Below, in pieces: positions 62,867-64,000 of a DNA stretch of 64,000 nucleotides. The notes below the pieces were generated by a model, which ran no database searches, was not told where the DNA came from, and worked only from the letters and a program-made list of their open reading frames with translations. A program made the translations under genes and the position numbers. Position 1 is the stretch's first letter, and each line of letters starts with the position of its first letter. The stretch covers positions 372,001 to 436,000 of the forward strand of contig JAJQZP010000409.1 in NCBI GenBank assembly GCA_025403435.1, written 5' to 3'. Source of the stretch: Artocarpus heterophyllus. Its lineage: Eukaryota; Streptophyta; Magnoliopsida; Rosales; Moraceae.

Positions 62867-63557
62867 ATTGTGATGCCCCTCGGTACTGATTGCCTCCCCA
62901 CATAGTGGAGCTGAAATGACTACCTTGTGGCCTTAGAGCAAAGGTTGACTGTGTAGGGCAATTAGGGCAGCTTCTTCTCAAGTGGCCCACTTGTCCGCAA
63001 ATATGACAAACTTATGGCTAGAAGCATCCACTACCTGAGGATCCACCGCCAACACTAACACCGCTATTCTGTGATACTTGCCCTTGTGACCTTTCTTTCT
63101 TGTTCATTTTTCTTTGGTGTCCACCAGATCCGTTATATTCTTATAAGAATTATTCAATTCTATTTCTGCATGCTGAGCAGCAGCTACCAGTTTAAGAAAC
63201 TCAGTCAATTGAATAGTAGCTATCATTTGTTTGATTTTTGGCCTTAGATTATTTCTAAACTTTTCATATCTTGCCATGGGGTCTGACACAGCTCCAAGAT
63301 TGTAACAAGATTAGGTTACAACCTTCAATAGGGTTCGATGATGGTGTTCAGGTCATTAGCCTCTGTTGGTCTTTGTATATTTGTAGAGCTCAAAATATAT
63401 GGCCCAAGTTATTGACTTCTGGAGCAGCTAGTTAAGGTTGTGCTGGCCGTCAAGGTTGCTTAACTTCTTGGGGATGTTCAATAAGTTGTGTAGTAGGTTG
63501 AACTTGCTCTATAGGTTGTGATTATTCAGACGATTGAGCTTGACGTCTTGGCCACAT
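62867..63557 (-). pseudogene. Ty3/gypsy gag of the base element, degenerate
   Basis: On minus the likely start is MWPRRQAQSSE at 63557, with a stop soon after. A readable stretch at 63289-63104 (MARYEKFRNNLRPKIKQMI) belongs to the capsid part. The zinc knuckle CHICGQVGHLRRSC (CX2CX4HX4C) is at 62967-63008. Many stops and frame changes show it is inactive. Gag lies first after the leader, in canonical order. Confidence 0.8.
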
Positions 63558-63705
63558 GGTTTCTATGGACTACGAAAGTTTAGCTGGGATTAGTACCAAT
63601 GATGATGACATTAAAACTTAACTTTAAAACCATTTTGAAAAATTGATTTTTAAGGTGGTACTACACCTCCTAGGTTAACCGAACCTAGGCTCTGATATCA
63701 AAATC
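63558..63705 (-). other. Gypsy leader and primer-binding site
   Basis: A short leader with primer site TGATATCAGAGCCTAGG on minus (core 63690-63701), one change from the tRNA-Met consensus TGGTATCAGAGC. The remainder is non-coding. A CCTAGG also occurs here, but it belongs to the ordinary gypsy primer region. Confidence 0.75.
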
Positions 63706-64000
63706 TATAATGCCCTGATATAGGGGTTAGCAAAATTGAATAAATATAAATAAATTTAATTCACAATACCATTTTAAAATAGAAAAACAATGCCCGTGAG
63801 TCTTTGAAATATATTAGAAAACAATAGCATGCTTTAAACAACATTCCATAGTTTTAGCATAGCACCAAATATTAAAAATACAGTCATCATCATCGTAATA
63901 TAGTTCCCAGTTACTAAACAATTTAACACGACAATTGTTACAGATTACGAATCTTACATGTTTAAACAAGAATACAAATAAGATAAGATATTTTGACACG
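63706..64000 (-). mobile_element. End of the gypsy 5' LTR, cut by the window edge
   Basis: Sequence upstream of the gypsy primer site. On minus the LTR ends GGGCATTATA, probably from GGGCATTACA. Only the last 295 bp are inside the window; it is AT-rich and non-coding. Its partner end in the 3' LTR lies beyond the left edge, so the two cannot be compared. Confidence 0.65.

Overview
The window looks like intergenic DNA from a flowering plant (exact taxon not determinable) and appears to consist entirely of LTR retrotransposons nested inside one another. I see no host gene, rRNA, intact tRNA, CRISPR array or prokaryotic signal. The evidence is LTRs starting TG and ending CA, 5-bp target-site duplications (TSDs), primer sites of the plant initiator-tRNA-Met type (TGGTATCAGAGC), and Ty1/copia and Ty3/gypsy polyproteins in various states of decay.

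The base layer is one minus-strand Ty3/gypsy chromovirus, Tekay/Del-like from its chromodomain and primer site. Reading down from the right edge it runs 5' LTR end (63706-64000), leader, gag, protease, RT and RNase H (63557-60628), the H2C2 zinc domain of integrase (51192-50947), the integrase core and chromodomain (16720-15600), and 3' LTR sequence (15599-13542). It was split by later insertions of a single Ty1/copia family. That family has LTRs of about 2.0 kb, a leader of about 1.6-1.7 kb and a polyprotein of about 1,316 codons.

Nesting, with my labels: gypsy(-) contains C(-), which contains B(-), which contains A(-) at the left. Gypsy also contains D(+, 16726-50946). D contains E(+, 16992-28078) in its 5' LTR, G(+, 33390-43049) in its pol, and an unrelated 4.4-kb solo LTR, H (45279-49654), in its 3' LTR. 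E in turn holds a solo LTR, F (21515-23514). Gypsy also contains I(+, 51193-60627). TSDs are exact for E (TTTTA), F (AAAAT), G (AGGGT), H (GATAC) and I (GAATC) and degraded for D (GACAC/ATCAC). For A, B and C only one side lies in the window.

Copy A, the innermost on the left, keeps an unbroken frame from its ATG at 3519 down to base 1 (1,173 codons) with all visible catalytic residues. The other copies carry stops, frameshifts or deletions. The leaders of this family hold two conserved architectures that coding potential does not explain. One is an array of 12-bp dyads (TCGGCAGGCCGA type) at a 21-22-bp pitch, with a fixed 39-bp break after the fourth unit. The other is a block of four potential hairpins with CCTAGG at or next to their tips, spaced 81, 79 and 131 bp. 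The same dyad recurs at the same pitch in the LTR U3 region, followed by a second palindrome and then a TATA box. These arrays are the most notable unexplained features here.
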